Positions 1-9,033 of a stretch of DNA of 64,000 bases are shown here, piece by piece; the stretch's first letter is position 1, and every line of letters begins with the position of its first letter. Below the pieces are notes generated by a model. The model saw only the letters and a program-made list of their open reading frames with translations, was not told where the DNA came from and made no database searches. The DNA comes from Candidatus Gastranaerophilales bacterium (GTDB lineage: Bacteria; Cyanobacteriota; Vampirovibrionia; Gastranaerophilales; Gastranaerophilaceae): positions 124,001 through 188,000 of the forward strand of contig CAKMWI010000011.1 in assembly GCA_928722015.1 (NCBI GenBank). The letters run 5' to 3'. The translations under genes and the position numbers were made by a program.

Positions 1-284
1 ATCCTACAGACAAAAAAGATCCAACAAAACCGGTTGCTCCTGAAAATCCGGATAAAAAAGATAACACAGTACCAAAAGACTATATAGTTAAAAAAGGCGA
101 CTGCGTATGGAATATTGCAAAACAACATTTGAAAGATTTAAGCAATGACCCTAATTATAAACCAACAGATGCTGAAATCTTAAAACACACAAAAGAATTA
201 ATGGAGTTAAATCAATTAGAATTTGAACCGGATGGCTATCACGTAATGATTAGACCAAATGACAAATTAAAGTTGGTAGCATAA
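1..284 (+). CDS. LysM-domain protein, C-terminal fragment
   Basis: The 5' end lies outside the window; the reading frame is open from base 3 to the TAA at 282-284. The visible part starts with a Pro/Lys/Asp-rich linker of about 25 residues and then a LysM-like domain. This begins DYIVKKGDCVWNIAKQHL and ends with a hydrophobic/basic strand before the stop. LysM domains bind N-acetylglucosamine polymers such as peptidoglycan, so the protein probably acts at the cell wall. A Pro-rich linker before a terminal LysM is usual for wall-anchored or wall-processing proteins. The segment between the two conserved ends (about 25 residues) is longer than in a minimal LysM. The catalytic or partner domain upstream cannot be seen. 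Confidence 0.8.
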   Translation, partial: PTDKKDPTKPVAPENPDKKDNTVPKDYIVKKGDCVWNIAKQHLKDLSNDPNYKPTDAEILKHTKELMELNQLEFEPDGYHVMIRPNDKLKLVA

Positions 285-302
285 AAGAAAAATAAATAAC
301 AA

Positions 303-340
303 ATGCCGAAAGCTGAATCAAAAGATTCAGCTTTCGGCAT
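303..340 (+). terminator. Perfect 17-bp hairpin after the LysM gene
   Basis: Bases 303-319 and 324-340 are perfect reverse complements around a 4-base AAAA loop, 19 bases past the LysM stop codon. The downstream flank is not a clean T run, so it is not a textbook intrinsic terminator. Position and stem strength still make transcript end formation the likeliest role. Confidence 0.65.
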
Positions 341-390
341 TATCAGTAAAATAACCAAATTACAATAAAATAGGAATTAAGATTTATCGC

Positions 391-419
391 TTGACAATGT
401 GTTAGGTTTACCTTACAAT
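391..419 (+). promoter_or_regulatory. Promoter with overlapping DtxR-type operator
   Basis: TTGACA (391-396), a 17-base spacer and TACAAT (414-419) form a near-consensus sigma-70 type promoter. It lies 25 bases upstream of the DtxR-family start codon. The spacer and -10 box carry an imperfect palindrome, TTAGGTTTACCTTA (402-415), which resembles the TTAGGTnAnnCTAA core bound by DtxR/IdeR-type repressors. Binding there would block RNA polymerase, so autorepression is the simple reading. Confidence 0.75.
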
Positions 420-444
420 AAAATCACTAAAAGAAAGGGCAACG

Positions 445-876
445 ATGAATTCAGAAACAAAGAGTTTATCTTCCGGTTTAGAAGACTATTTAGAGGCAAT
501 ATATATAGCTCATCTAAATAATAAACCGCTAAAAGGTGCAGAGCTTGCAAGACAATTAAGGATTTCAAGGGCATCTGTTTCCGAAGCATTAGCCAAACTT
601 GTGTCAAAAGATTTAATAAAATATAACAGGTATGAGGCTATTTGCATCACCCAAAAAGGTATTACTGAAGCAAAGAAAGTATATGAAAAACATCATATAC
701 TAGAACAATTTTTGGAAACAGTTCTGGGCATAGAAAAAATCGAAGCAAATGAAAATGCATGTAAAATAGAACATATAATTTCACAAAATGTTCTTAATCA
801 ATTCAAGCTATTTACAACTTTTTGCCATAAAAATAAAACCTTTCTGGAAGCATATAAAAAGGAAAGCTCAAAATAA
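445..876 (+). CDS. DtxR/MntR-family metal-dependent regulator
   Basis: This is a 143-residue two-domain member of the DtxR/MntR family: an N-terminal winged helix (about residues 10-75) followed by the metal-binding and dimerisation domain. It lacks the C-terminal SH3-like domain of long DtxR/IdeR proteins, so its length fits MntR. The visible metal ligands are mixed. D14 and E17 sit where MntR has Asp and Glu. C106, E109 and H110 match the Cys-x2-Glu-His ligand set of iron-responsive DtxR, and H84 and E87 match the ancillary site. It starts at an ATG after a purine-rich AGAAAGGG. Its stop overlaps the next start by one base (TAATG), so the two genes are translationally coupled. The promoter carries a DtxR-like box, which predicts autoregulation. 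Whether Fe or Mn is the effector is inference. Confidence 0.88.
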   Translation: MNSETKSLSSGLEDYLEAIYIAHLNNKPLKGAELARQLRISRASVSEALAKLVSKDLIKYNRYEAICITQKGITEAKKVYEKHHILEQFLETVLGIEKIEANENACKIEHIISQNVLNQFKLFTTFCHKNKTFLEAYKKESSK

Positions 877-1901
877 TGATTAAAATTTCTTCGTTTGGCA
901 AATTTTTAGACCAACCGCTATTAACCTCAAAATTTGACAAAAAAGTCCCTGCTATACTTACTCTTGGCAGTTCGGCTTATGTTCTTCATGAATTAAAAAA
1001 TACACCTCCTGAGGATCGTAAAAAAGCAGGTCTAAAATCTGCAATTATACTCGGGATAACCATTTTATCAGCAGTTCAAGCACCTAAAATTGCAAGTTTT
1101 ATTACCAAAAGAGATACACAAAAAAGTTTTACACAAATAGTAAAAAACAATACAAAAATTGTTGATACAATACTAAAACAAAATAAATATTCAGAAAATA
1201 TAACCCATATTCTAAATAAAGCAAAAAATAAAATTCTTTCAATAAAAGAAATTGAAACATTAAATAATAATCTGGATAAAAATACCTTTAATAAACTTAT
1301 ACCACCTCCAGAAAACATCACTTCCAAGGATATATTTAAAGAAATCGGATGGTTATCTATTTTTGGAGCAATTCCTGTAATTGGCGGAATTGCAGGTGGC
1401 ATCGCAGCAGATATGACAACAGAAAAATTCTGGAAACAAGGAGTGCCTAATAAAATTAAAGAAGGAGTGTATCAATATCTTGCAAATATATTTATGTGTA
1501 ATATCGGTGCTGGAGCAGCTCTAGGATTACTAGAAAAAATGAATATCAAATCAAAAGCCGCACGCTGTATAGGAATGATAAGCGGAATTATTCTAACAGG
1601 TGTTGTCGGAGGCAGCGCAGCCGCAAATTATATAAGCAATAAATTTATTAATCCCGTGTTATCAAAAAATTGCAAAACAGAAAACAGAAAACCGGAATTA
1701 TTAGACTTAGGTTTACATACTGATGATATTGCAACAGTATCTTTATTGTCAGGCTTAAAATGGATAGAACCGTCTTTACCTATATTGTATTCTATATCCG
1801 GTTATCGTGCAGGTATTGGTTATAGAAATGACAGCAAACATAATCACAAACATCATACTGATAAAAATACTAAAGCTCATTTTTTATACAATAAGTGTTA
1901 G
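876..1901 (+). CDS. Membrane protein of unknown function with a His-rich tail
   Basis: I do not recognise this 341-residue protein. It has several Gly/Ala-rich hydrophobic segments (around residues 50-70, 160-180, 205-220 and 230-250), which suggest an integral membrane protein. The C-terminus is hydrophilic and His-rich, with H322, H324, H326 and H327 plus H335 and a terminal Cys. Such a tail is typical of metal-binding sequences in transporters and metal chaperones. The start overlaps the stop of the upstream DtxR-family regulator (TAATG), so both genes share one transcript and probably one metal signal. A role in metal handling is therefore inferred from context and the tail, not from homology. 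The N-terminal SSFGKF also fits the short F-G element seen in other unknown proteins of this window. Confidence 0.7.
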   Translation: MIKISSFGKFLDQPLLTSKFDKKVPAILTLGSSAYVLHELKNTPPEDRKKAGLKSAIILGITILSAVQAPKIASFITKRDTQKSFTQIVKNNTKIVDTILKQNKYSENITHILNKAKNKILSIKEIETLNNNLDKNTFNKLIPPPENITSKDIFKEIGWLSIFGAIPVIGGIAGGIAADMTTEKFWKQGVPNKIKEGVYQYLANIFMCNIGAGAALGLLEKMNIKSKAARCIGMISGIILTGVVGGSAAANYISNKFINPVLSKNCKTENRKPELLDLGLHTDDIATVSLLSGLKWIEPSLPILYSISGYRAGIGYRNDSKHNHKHHTDKNTKAHFLYNKC

Positions 1902-1918
1902 GTAAAACTAACACTTAT
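1891..1918 (+). repeat. 11-bp inverted repeat over the stop codon
   Basis: ATAAGTGTTAG (1891-1901) pairs perfectly with 1908-1918 around a 6-base loop, and the stop codon TAG lies inside the left arm. The centre contains TTAGGT..ACTAA, close to the DtxR-like box at 402-415. It could therefore be a second regulator site as well as an mRNA hairpin. Confidence 0.6.
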
Positions 1919-1952
1919 ATACACCTTATTTATTACAACCCACAACTGTACA

Positions 1953-1990
1953 CTAAAAAAGAGGAGGGAAACACCACCTCTTTTTCTTTC
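1953..1990. terminator. Bidirectional terminator between convergent genes
   Basis: An A run, a short GC stem (GAGG/CCTC extended by GG/CC across one A-A mismatch) and a T run lie between the rightward gene ending at 1901 and the leftward gene ending at 2007. The A and T runs give a U tract on either strand. Confidence 0.75.
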
Positions 1991-2006
1991 TTAATAAAAA
2001 ATAAGC

Positions 2007-2582
2007 TTATTTATTTATAAAGCGTACAATTTCTTTATCTCTTGGTTCAAGTCCTACGCGGCTAAGGAATTTTATCTCTTGAGGAGAATCTGCATATTGA
2101 ACAAATGTTTCTGAACCTTTAGACTTTAATCCTACTAAATTTTTAAATGATTCAATCATAGATTTTGCTATATGTTTAAAAGTTCTGTCTCTATGATTTT
2201 GTTCATAAGCAAATAACGGATTAGTACCTATTTTAAATATTTCAACATCCTCTCCTTTTTTAATTTTACCTGTAGTCATTAAGCCTAATACCTGACGAGG
2301 ATTAATTTGTTCAAAATCTTTAAGTTGCGAAGTTAAAGCATAAATTTGAGATTTGCGGCCAAGAATATTAGCTTCTTCAGCAATAGCTCCGGATAAATTT
2401 TTATTATTCCAAAGCTGGCTTATATTCTCAACTAAACTAACATCTGATTTTTTATAAGTGTCAAATTTGATAAAACTAACATCCATTTTTTCCCATTTGC
2501 CATTTGGAGCCTTGTATTTTATTTTTGCAGGACTGATAAATCTTGCCCCGAATTGTAAATTATTAGTTCGTTGAATTTCCAT
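2007..2582 (-). CDS. Hypothetical protein with N-terminal LQFGARF element
   Basis: A 191-residue soluble protein that I do not recognise. The N-terminus is short and Asn-containing, with LQFGARF at residues 9-15; similar F-G or F-x-G elements recur in other unknown proteins here. The middle and C-terminal parts (for example the AYEQNHRDRTFKHIAKSMIE region) are mixed alpha/beta, with a faint resemblance to a GNAT acetyltransferase fold. I see no acetyl-CoA loop, so I do not assign that function. It is the last gene of a leftward run, 83 bases downstream of the helicase-nuclease gene, and ends at a bidirectional terminator. Confidence 0.65.
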   Translation of the reverse strand: MEIQRTNNLQFGARFISPAKIKYKAPNGKWEKMDVSFIKFDTYKKSDVSLVENISQLWNNKNLSGAIAEEANILGRKSQIYALTSQLKDFEQINPRQVLGLMTTGKIKKGEDVEIFKIGTNPLFAYEQNHRDRTFKHIAKSMIESFKNLVGLKSKGSETFVQYADSPQEIKFLSRVGLEPRDKEIVRFINK

Positions 2583-2665
2583 AAATAATTTTCCTTTCTA
2601 TATTTATAGAATCTAAAATAAAAAAATAAAATTTTTTGCTACTTTGTAAATTTAATACAAATATA

Positions 2666-5600
2666 TTATATTAAATCCAACTTACATAAATGCTTATAAG
2701 CACAAGATTTACATATTCCTTGTTTGTCTTCTTTTATAGGATTAAATTTCAAAGCCCTGATATTACAATATGTATGTGTAATTAAATTTTCAATATAATC
2801 CATATCCGAATCCGTCAATGTCTTATACACACTTTTTGTATGATCTTCAACATATATTATACCAACCTTTGACACTTTTGAACCGGTAAGTTTTTCGTAA
2901 GCATACTTATAAAAACAAAGTTGATTATAATAATTTTCTTTATCTCCGGACAACGAAATTTGTTTTTCACTAACAGGAACTCCTGTTTTATAGTCATACA
3001 ACTCATAAGTTCCATCTGAATTTTTTTCAATTCTATCAATCTTACCAGTTATCAAATCACCGTCAACATCAACTCCACAGAAACTATATTCAACATCTAC
3101 AACTCTGGAAACCGGAATCTGAGAAAAATACGGATAATAATTAAAGATAAGTTTTTGACCATGCTTCAAAAACATCTCTTTTTTAGACTGAGAAGTAAAT
3201 CTACAAGCATCCATGCCTGTATTAAACTCTAAAATAATATCTTCTATTTTTGGATAACATCCCGTAGATTTTGCATTCTTTATTGCACGCTCAAGTATGG
3301 AATGCACAACAGAACCAAAATTTGCCCTATCCCAATCAGCTTCTTCTACATCAATTCCAAGAACTTTTAAATAAAAGAATTTACGCGGACAAGCAAGATA
3401 ATCATTAAGACGAGATGGCGATAGAACAATTTCATTTACCCGTTCTTCAATTTCACGTTTAAATGCCTTTTGATTATCAAATACTTCAGATGATACACTT
3501 CTAAAAAATTCTTTTGATAAATCTTCTGCACTACACTCAAACTGCTTCGATTCAAAATCATAATTGGCAAATTCAGAAAGATATTTTGTAATTTGCTGAG
3601 ATTTCCCGTTATTATTATCCGAAAAAGATAAAAATAAAGAATGTTTCGCTCTTGTAATACCTACAAATAATAATTTCAAAAGCTCAGAATCTTTTTTTAG
3701 TTGGGCCTCATCCTTTTCCAAGACTTCGTCCGTTATAAGTTTATACTCTCCCGGCATCTTAAAATTTTCCCAACTTGAAGCAACAAGATTAGGTAAGTAT
3801 ACATATTCGAACTCTCGACCTTTAGACCCATGATATGTCATTAATTGCACAGCATTTTGAACAACGGTATCTTTATCTAAAGTAATATCGATATCATTAT
3901 TAAGGCAATCATCCAAATACTGAACAAAATTATTGAGTCCACGTGTCAAATCAAGTTTCTGAAAATCTGAAGCCTCTGAAATAACTTTTTTAATTCCAAG
4001 AAGATTTTCACTCCGATTATTTCTATTTTTATAAAAATAAGTTAAAAGTCCTGTTCTATTAATCACTTCAACAACTGTATTTCGTAAAGAATTAGAAGCT
4101 GAATATTCTTTTAAATATTCAAAAGTTTTTAAAAACTCTTCAATTTTTTGAGGATTTTTCCAATCAGATAATGTCGACATCAGAGAGATGAAATCACCAG
4201 GTTCATCATTTTTCCTTAATTGCTGCTGATGAAGAATCTTGTTATAATCCTCTAAATCCAACTTGAAAGGTTCTGATAACATCAGACCAAACAATTTATC
4301 ACTTGAAAGTAAATGATTGTTCAATGCTTTTAAATAGAAATAAATCAAAATCGATGCTCTTATAGAAAAAATACTTTTTCCTTCATCAATTTGATATGGA
4401 ATATTTTTATTTTTTAAAAGTTCTGCAAAAACCTGAAGTTCCGCTCTTTTTTTGGTGATTACTGAAATCTGTGAATAATCTTTTTCTCCTTTGTCATTCC
4501 TAGGACATAAATCCGAATCCAAAACAGCTTTAATATCATCAGTTATATAATTAAACTCCTGCAGCAATTCCCCAAATTGATACCGTTTTATTTTCTTATT
4601 TTTTGAAATAATATTTTGATTTTTAGCAGTTAATTTTTTTGATATATTAAATTTCTTTTTAAAAAATTCATTATTTTCAAGCCTGTTTTTATCCTGAGCA
4701 ACAACCAGATTGCTAAAATCTAAAATAGTTTGAGTTGAACGATTATTTTCTTCAAGGCAAATAACGTTCGTATCAGGATATTTAGTTAGAAAATTTTCAA
4801 TATTATCACTTTTTGCCCCTTGAAATCCATAAATAATCTGATCATCATCACCAACTACAAAAATATTTTTATCATTATTAGCATCAACAAGATTAAAAAT
4901 TATACTGTTCTGTAAATCATTTGTATCCTGATATTCATCTACTAAAAAATACGAATATTTATTTGAAACTTCTTTTAAAAATGCTTCATCTTCTTCAAAA
5001 GCAATTAAAACAAAATTTATCATATCCGAAAAATCGATTAAATTTCGAGCAATCATTTTTTTTGAATACAACTCATACAACGTCCAGAGTTCTTTTGCTT
5101 TTTCAATATTTACTTTTATTTTTTCAAGCTCAGAATAACGACCCTTATTTTGATTCTTACCAGCCTGTTCGCGTTCATAAATTTCATTTTCAATTTCTTT
5201 ATAACGAGGAATCAACAACGGATTTTTATCAATAAATGATACGTACTCTTGTTTAGTAAGACGTTTTGTTTTTAATTTTTCAACATAAGTTATAAAATTC
5301 TTTGTAAAATAATATTTATCAGCTCTTGCAGGAACAAAAGTTTTTAAATCAGCTTCATCAATACATTCTTTCATAATTTCAATTTTTTCTGTATCAGAAA
5401 TCAATCTAACATCCACTGAAAGTTCAAACTGAGATGGATATTCTTTTATAACGTCATTACAAAATGAATGATAAGTATAAATATCAACAGAAGAAGCGGC
5501 AGCACCCATTTTTTTAATCAAACGCTGACGCATTTCAGACGCTGCAGCATCAGAAAAAGTTAAACACAGAATAGAAGAAGGTTTAACTCCATCTGCAAGC

Positions 5601-5746
5601 ATTTTTTCAATACGATGAATCACTGTAAAAGTTTTACCGGTACCAGGGCCTGCCAAAAGCATTACTGAACCGTTTAAAATATTAATTGCTTCTTGCTGAC
5701 GCTTATTTGGAACAATTTTATTAGACTTTAAAACTTCTTCCAACAT
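2666..5746 (-). CDS. UvrD-like helicase fused to PD-(D/E)XK Fe-S nuclease
   Basis: A 1026-residue single-chain helicase-nuclease of the AddAB/AdnAB type. The N-terminal part is a superfamily 1A helicase: Walker A GPGTGKT at 33-39, DEYQD (Walker B) near 270, and VGDDDQIIYGFQGA in motif III/IV. The C-terminal part (from about 770) is a RecB-family nuclease, with ACPRKFFY, GSVVHS, GKIDRIE and the catalytic DYKTG. The final Cys-x2-Cys-x5-Cys (C1012, C1015, C1021) pairs with the Cys of ACPRKF to form the AddB-type iron-sulfur cluster. Such enzymes resect double-strand breaks for recombination repair. The gene lies 21 bases downstream of the PcfJ-like gene and is probably cotranscribed with it. A separate UvrD/PcrA lies at 57.4 kb and SbcCD at 62 kb, so this chain is the recombinational nuclease. 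Confidence 0.92.
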   Translation of the reverse strand: MLEEVLKSNKIVPNKRQQEAINILNGSVMLLAGPGTGKTFTVIHRIEKMLADGVKPSSILCLTFSDAAASEMRQRLIKKMGAAASSVDIYTYHSFCNDVIKEYPSQFELSVDVRLISDTEKIEIMKECIDEADLKTFVPARADKYYFTKNFITYVEKLKTKRLTKQEYVSFIDKNPLLIPRYKEIENEIYEREQAGKNQNKGRYSELEKIKVNIEKAKELWTLYELYSKKMIARNLIDFSDMINFVLIAFEEDEAFLKEVSNKYSYFLVDEYQDTNDLQNSIIFNLVDANNDKNIFVVGDDDQIIYGFQGAKSDNIENFLTKYPDTNVICLEENNRSTQTILDFSNLVVAQDKNRLENNEFFKKKFNISKKLTAKNQNIISKNKKIKRYQFGELLQEFNYITDDIKAVLDSDLCPRNDKGEKDYSQISVITKKRAELQVFAELLKNKNIPYQIDEGKSIFSIRASILIYFYLKALNNHLLSSDKLFGLMLSEPFKLDLEDYNKILHQQQLRKNDEPGDFISLMSTLSDWKNPQKIEEFLKTFEYLKEYSASNSLRNTVVEVINRTGLLTYFYKNRNNRSENLLGIKKVISEASDFQKLDLTRGLNNFVQYLDDCLNNDIDITLDKDTVVQNAVQLMTYHGSKGREFEYVYLPNLVASSWENFKMPGEYKLITDEVLEKDEAQLKKDSELLKLLFVGITRAKHSLFLSFSDNNNGKSQQITKYLSEFANYDFESKQFECSAEDLSKEFFRSVSSEVFDNQKAFKREIEERVNEIVLSPSRLNDYLACPRKFFYLKVLGIDVEEADWDRANFGSVVHSILERAIKNAKSTGCYPKIEDIILEFNTGMDACRFTSQSKKEMFLKHGQKLIFNYYPYFSQIPVSRVVDVEYSFCGVDVDGDLITGKIDRIEKNSDGTYELYDYKTGVPVSEKQISLSGDKENYYNQLCFYKYAYEKLTGSKVSKVGIIYVEDHTKSVYKTLTDSDMDYIENLITHTYCNIRALKFNPIKEDKQGICKSCAYKHLCKLDLI

Positions 5747-5767
5747 ATAAATAATTTAACATAAAAA

Positions 5768-7282
5768 TTACTTGCCATGAATAATAATTTTTTGCGGATT
5801 ATTATCTGTTACTCTTCTTATATCGTCTCCAAATTTTTCAAACTGTTCAACAGAACATACAACTCTGCCGGTTACACATTCTAAATTCGGAGGAAATTTT
5901 GTAATTCTTGAATTATACAAAGCATTTTTACCATCCAAAATCAAATTCCCATCAATTTTTTTGACATTTTGTAACAGTATATCTTCACTCAATCCAAACA
6001 TTGAATATGGGATAACAATCCCACGATTAGCATTCATTGTATATGAAGGCTTGTAACCTTTAATTTCCAAACCTCCATCCGGCAATTCCTTAGTATCAAC
6101 ACCCAAAAATTTCAACATTGAAAAATCGTCATTTTCTTTAACAGCTTTTGCAAATGTTTTCTTTAAATCAGCATCATATTCATTTAATTTCTCACTAATC
6201 ATAATTGCTTGAGAGGCTTTTGGTCCCTCATCAATCACTCCTGAATGACATTTTAAACCGCTCTGCTGAATAAAATCTTTAATTTTATCTACAAGTGTCA
6301 AAGGAACTATATTGTTATTTTCAATTCCCTGAATCTGGTCAACTTTACCTATATGAGTAGTCATCCCAACAAGCGGCTCCCATAAATTAAACTTTCCACG
6401 TTCAAGATACAAATAGAAATCCCCATCTTTTAGTGCATCTTCAGCTTTATCAACACTTGAACGAGTACACCAATTTTTACAACTCAAAATTTCAAGAGCC
6501 GCAATATTTTTTTCACTATTTGCAGGATCATGCTTTATCGAAGGGATTTTTATCCAAACTGATTCATTATCGGAAAGATTCATATCCATAAGAAGGTTAT
6601 CCCTCAATCTATGGGTATAAATTTCTAAAAAAGATGGAGCTGCGCATCTTACTGCTCTATCTTTTGGTTCAATTTTTTCAAAACCCTTAATTGTTTCAAG
6701 AAGAGCTTTTTCATTAAACGGGACAGGTATATGTCTGTTATTTTCTTTAATTTCACTTGTAACAGCATCCCAGATAACAAGTTTTAAAGAGCGATCATTC
6801 CTAATTTTAGAAACAAGTTCTGGATTATGCGGCACACCATTTTCAGCAATCATTGACGGATTTTCAAGAAAACTTTGCCACTGACCCAGCCTTGCAGCAC
6901 GCGCTTCATTAATCTTATTTACTGAACCGACTCTAATTTCCTGCGGGATATAACTTTTCCATTTAATTTTTTCAACTATTGTTCTTTTAAATGGAGTAAA
7001 AACCCTATTTGAATCAAACAAATTCTTTAAAGCGTCTCCTATTTTACTTGCAGAAAGCATACTCCCATCTACCTGTAATTTCTTATTTCTACCCATAATT
7101 TCAGATGCCAAATATTCAAACACGGATGAATACATAGATGGAGCAGATTTTCCGGTAAAACAAACTGAATCCGTTGATATTTTTTCCGAATTAATTGATT
7201 TATATACATAATTATTTTTATTATTTATCCCATAACTTTGATATCTATTTTGGAAATAATTATTACTTATTAAAGGAAACAT
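5768..7282 (-). CDS. Unknown protein with PcfJ-like NWCTR motif
   Basis: A 504-residue protein without a named function that I can confirm. An Asn/Tyr-rich N-terminus carries VCFTGKSAPS at 40-49. The central region has CKNWCTRSSVDKAEDAL followed by GDFYLYLERGK, a G/M-rich strand and an IQGIENN segment. This order (W-C-T, then a strand with F-Y-L-Y-L, then G-x-x-N-N) resembles the core of PcfJ-like proteins found in mobile elements, but the match is by motif only. The C-terminal 120 residues (ILLQNVKKIDGNLILDGKN onward) look like a short Leu-rich or beta-solenoid repeat. The gene is first in the run that continues into the helicase-nuclease, 21 bases away. Confidence 0.55.
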   Translation of the reverse strand: MFPLISNNYFQNRYQSYGINNKNNYVYKSINSEKISTDSVCFTGKSAPSMYSSVFEYLASEIMGRNKKLQVDGSMLSASKIGDALKNLFDSNRVFTPFKRTIVEKIKWKSYIPQEIRVGSVNKINEARAARLGQWQSFLENPSMIAENGVPHNPELVSKIRNDRSLKLVIWDAVTSEIKENNRHIPVPFNEKALLETIKGFEKIEPKDRAVRCAAPSFLEIYTHRLRDNLLMDMNLSDNESVWIKIPSIKHDPANSEKNIAALEILSCKNWCTRSSVDKAEDALKDGDFYLYLERGKFNLWEPLVGMTTHIGKVDQIQGIENNNIVPLTLVDKIKDFIQQSGLKCHSGVIDEGPKASQAIMISEKLNEYDADLKKTFAKAVKENDDFSMLKFLGVDTKELPDGGLEIKGYKPSYTMNANRGIVIPYSMFGLSEDILLQNVKKIDGNLILDGKNALYNSRITKFPPNLECVTGRVVCSVEQFEKFGDDIRRVTDNNPQKIIIHGK

Positions 7283-7369
7283 TTATGTAGTGGCCTCATA
7301 TTTTATTTCTAATATTCTACTTTAAAAGTACTAAACAAAAAAACTTGCCGGTTTATTAAGATTTTTTAA

Positions 7370-7399
7370 TAAAAACGGGTATTGTAATATAATACCCGT
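7370..7399 (-). terminator. Intrinsic terminator for the 7434-8966 gene
   Basis: A 9-bp perfect stem (7375-7383 with 7391-7399, 7-base loop) is followed on the minus strand by a T-rich tail. It lies 35 bases past the leftward stop codon. Confidence 0.85.
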
Positions 7400-7433
7400 A
7401 ATAAGATTACCCAAATTGTGTAAGATAATTTTA

Positions 7434-8966
7434 TTAAGATTTAACTTCTTTTTTTCTGTTTGCCATTTTTATATTTATCATAGGAAGAATAATTCCAAGC
7501 GCAATTGTAGAATATGCAAGCCCTGCAGCATGAGCAACATTCAATTTCCATAAATTTTTTCTGGCAAAATTTTTCCCTTTTGCAGCAATTTCTGAATGAG
7601 TTTTTAGACTTATATCATTCAACCAATGTTTTAACCCAGTACCTTCTTTATTAATATTAAAGAGATTTTCTTTTTTTCTGTCCAGTAAATTTGCAACTCC
7701 TTTAGCTGCAAATCCCCCTAACACAAGCCAATTTAGGAATCCAAAATAATCTCTTGTTACAGATTCTCGAAGTTCATTATTACTGTCTGCAGCAAGAAAC
7801 CTTCCTACAATAGTTGAAGCATATACTGTTTTTATGGCATTACCTGTTGAAACTGGACCTGTAAATTGCAATTTTTTAACAAAATCTTTTGGATTTTTTA
7901 TCTTCATTACGCCAATTGTCATAGCAATCATCCCTGCACTTGCAAGAATTTTCTTAAACCAAAGACCTTTTTTACTATTATTATCTTCAGATACCATATT
8001 TTTATTTTCATAATCAGGATCACCGGCAAATCCTTTTTTCCCCGTACGTTTTTCTGTAATCTTTCTGTTTAAACGCTGATTTGTCAGCCCTATAACAGAA
8101 GCTAATGATAATGCTCCGAAAATCTTTATTTTATTAATTTTTCGAACTTTATTAAGTGCAGCATCTATGTTTACTTTATCATTTGTAAAAACATCTTTTC
8201 CCATATCATATACATCTCTTAAAATATTATGCATTGTTGCACTAAGTTTGTTAGTTCCAATCTGAATATCTACATTTCTATTTACCCCAATAGCATTTGT
8301 AAGACGGGTTTCCATAATTTCGAATATATGTTTTTTATCATTAATTGTAATATTTTTATCTTTTATTACATTAGCAAACGTTGTGATAAATCCTGATTTT
8401 GTAGTTAATTTATCAGGTAAATTCTTATATTCAGGATTATCCCATTTGTAATTATTCCATTTATTTTCATCAAACCATTCTATATTTTCCCAATCTATAT
8501 TTTTAAACTTGGCAACCTTTTTCCCATCAGGACCACTCATATTTTCAAAAATATTTCCAACATATTTTTCCACGTTATTTGCACTATTATCCCAAGCTGT
8601 TTTTAATACATTAATTGAATCATCACTAAACCAACTTTTCGGATTTATATAAATTTGCGGCTCTACTTTTTTTACCGCAACTTTAGCAATTATTCCGGCA
8701 AGTATACCTGCAGATAAACAATTTATAAAAGTACCGCTTATTTCTCTAAAAAAAGTCTCAGCTCCGGCATTCTTATTTCTCTTTTTAGTATCAATATATG
8801 TCCTTGGACCAACCATCGCTCCAAGATCAATCAAAACAGCATTAGCCATTTCATTTGTATCTAAAGTTCTCAAAGTTGAAGTTAATATTCCATCCATTGG
8901 ACCCCTAAAAACCGGTTGGTATCTCCTGTTCCCTGTCTGATAATTGTTTGTTACTGTTAAATTCAT
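7434..8966 (-). CDS. Membrane protein of unknown function behind a structured leader
   Basis: A 510-residue protein that I do not recognise. The N-terminus carries PVFRGPMDG (18-26), followed by the hydrophilic DTNEMANAVLIDLGAMVGPR. Hydrophobic segments near residues 85-100, 285-300, 345-360, 405-425 and 485-500 suggest a multi-pass membrane protein with a large soluble loop at about 110-280. The C-terminal end is very basic. The start codon follows a GGAAAC-type purine stretch. The gene is isolated: it has its own terminator at 7370-7399 and sits directly downstream of the RNA at 9001-9173, whose terminator hairpin ends 35 bases before the ATG. Regulation by attenuation is therefore plausible. 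Confidence 0.65.
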   Translation of the reverse strand: MNLTVTNNYQTGNRRYQPVFRGPMDGILTSTLRTLDTNEMANAVLIDLGAMVGPRTYIDTKKRNKNAGAETFFREISGTFINCLSAGILAGIIAKVAVKKVEPQIYINPKSWFSDDSINVLKTAWDNSANNVEKYVGNIFENMSGPDGKKVAKFKNIDWENIEWFDENKWNNYKWDNPEYKNLPDKLTTKSGFITTFANVIKDKNITINDKKHIFEIMETRLTNAIGVNRNVDIQIGTNKLSATMHNILRDVYDMGKDVFTNDKVNIDAALNKVRKINKIKIFGALSLASVIGLTNQRLNRKITEKRTGKKGFAGDPDYENKNMVSEDNNSKKGLWFKKILASAGMIAMTIGVMKIKNPKDFVKKLQFTGPVSTGNAIKTVYASTIVGRFLAADSNNELRESVTRDYFGFLNWLVLGGFAAKGVANLLDRKKENLFNINKEGTGLKHWLNDISLKTHSEIAAKGKNFARKNLWKLNVAHAAGLAYSTIALGIILPMINIKMANRKKEVKS

Positions 8967-9000
8967 CTGTTTCCTTTACTATTGATATTTTATACACACT

Positions 9001-9033
9001 AAAAAGTCCCGCTATATCATAACGAGACTTTTT
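9001..9033 (-). terminator. Terminator hairpin of the leader RNA
   Basis: An 11-bp stem, 9023-9033 with 9001-9011, has one G-U pair on the minus strand and an 11-base loop. The 3' arm ends in five T residues paired to five A residues, as in many intrinsic terminators. The wobble is stable only on the minus strand, which supports leftward use. Confidence 0.75.

Noticed and set aside
1891..1918. Hairpin at the stop codon as a plain terminator.
   Set aside because: No T run follows on the plus strand; the strong bidirectional terminator at 1953-1990 does that job. The repeat is kept as a possible operator or mRNA element.
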